Of a stretch of DNA of 52,232 bases, positions 51,974 to 52,232 are shown piece after piece. The position numbers and the translations under genes are program-made. The DNA comes from an uncultured bacterium (lineage in GTDB: Bacteria; Bacteroidota; Bacteroidia; Bacteroidales; CAIXTV01), in assembly GCA_903922465.1 (NCBI GenBank), contig CAIXTV010000215.1, positions 1-52,232 on the forward strand, read 5' to 3'. The notes under the pieces are model-generated. The model ran no database searches and was not told the DNA's origin. It saw nothing but the letters and a program-made list of their open reading frames with translations. Position 1 is the first letter of the stretch. Every line of letters begins with the position of its first letter.

Positions 51974-52232
51974 ATTAAAGTATCTTTGCGGATGATAACC
52001 GTAATACATTTACAAAGAAACTTACTGCTATCCTACCCAAATTGGGAGGCTTGTCGTAAGTTTTGGGTAAAAGTATGCTGGGTGTAAACAAGTTACCTGC
52101 TATGTTAGGAAGACCGTAAACAACGACAGGGTTTGACGGACTGACAAACAAAATTTGCAGAAAACAGGGAAGCTGAAAACTGAACAGAGTAAGCGAAAAT
52201 ATAAAAAAACAACAAATTATGCCAGCTTATAA
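51974..52232 (+). other. Non-coding flank downstream of the recombinase, possible attachment region
   Basis: No ORF continues from the recombinase. A stem TACCCAAA (52034-52041) pairs with TTTGGGTA (52062-52069) over a 20-nt loop; an alternative hairpin is CCCAA/TTGGG at 52036-52046. The rest is purine-rich and ends GCCAGCTTATAA at the window edge. Its role as a recombination site is inferred only. Confidence 0.45.
52034..52069 (+). repeat. Inverted repeat downstream of the recombinase gene
   Basis: 8-bp perfect arms TACCCAAA and TTTGGGTA separated by 20 nt, with a competing smaller hairpin in the left arm. It lies about 60 bp after the recombinase stop codon and has no following T run, so it is unlikely to be a terminator. 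Confidence 0.55.

Overview
The window is AT-rich DNA from a member of the Bacteroidota, probably a free-living or environmental lineage. The evidence is: (1) two very large secreted proteins ending in type IX secretion system (T9SS) sorting domains, and a T9SS plug protein homologue (DUF5103 type); (2) many genes preceded by the Bacteroidota -7 element TAnnTTTG and few visible Shine-Dalgarno sequences; (3) best matches by eye to Bacteroidota versions of housekeeping genes. No rRNA, tRNA or CRISPR array was seen.

Layout. 1-15.9 kb: two giant surface or secreted proteins (3585 and 1316 aa), each ending in a hairpin terminator. 16.0-17.1 kb: a 21-bp-period array inside a small ORF, then an unfamiliar 243-aa protein. 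17.3-25.97 kb: housekeeping block with pepE, a CvpA / Mla-type ABC ATPase / MlaE permease operon, a tiny lipoprotein overlapping a SprT-like metalloprotease gene, a GDP-mannose pyrophosphorylase, a C4 zinc-ribbon protein, a Nif3-family protein, a small conserved ORF and queA. 26.06-27.4 kb: a PspC / LiaF-type envelope-stress pair. 27.5-30.3 kb: an O-methyltransferase, a second 21-bp array, a small membrane protein and a GIY-YIG protein. 30.4-36.6 kb: aroB, proline dehydrogenase, a secreted protein, a second tiny lipoprotein, ung and a BamA/TamA-like protein. 36.6-38.3 kb: a GyrI-like effector-binding protein and a third 21-bp array, rich in palindromes. 38.3-45.7 kb: ADP-forming acyl-CoA synthetase, polysaccharide deacetylase-like protein, FemAB/GNAT-like acyltransferase, upp, OsmC, an MbnP-like lipoprotein and a membrane protein. 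45.7-49.1 kb: a MacB-type permease, a palindromic intergenic element, the T9SS plug protein and an isolated NqrF-type 2Fe-2S domain. 49.1-52.2 kb: a GTTTAGGG short repeat, a fourth 21-bp array, an unfamiliar 308-aa protein, a 7-bp repeat tract and a tyrosine recombinase with a structured non-coding flank running off the window.

Most striking observation. Four separate intergenic tandem arrays (at about 16.1, 28.9, 37.3 and 49.2 kb) have unrelated unit sequences but the same 21-bp period. That period equals two turns of B-DNA and also seven codons. Each array has at least one reading frame open across all or most of its length, which would give a heptapeptide repeat, and each lies 5' of a gene. 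Two of them precede unfamiliar proteins of unknown function. Whether they are helically phased protein-binding sites, heptad-coding mini-genes or structured RNAs cannot be decided from sequence alone. They are the best candidate here for an undescribed system.
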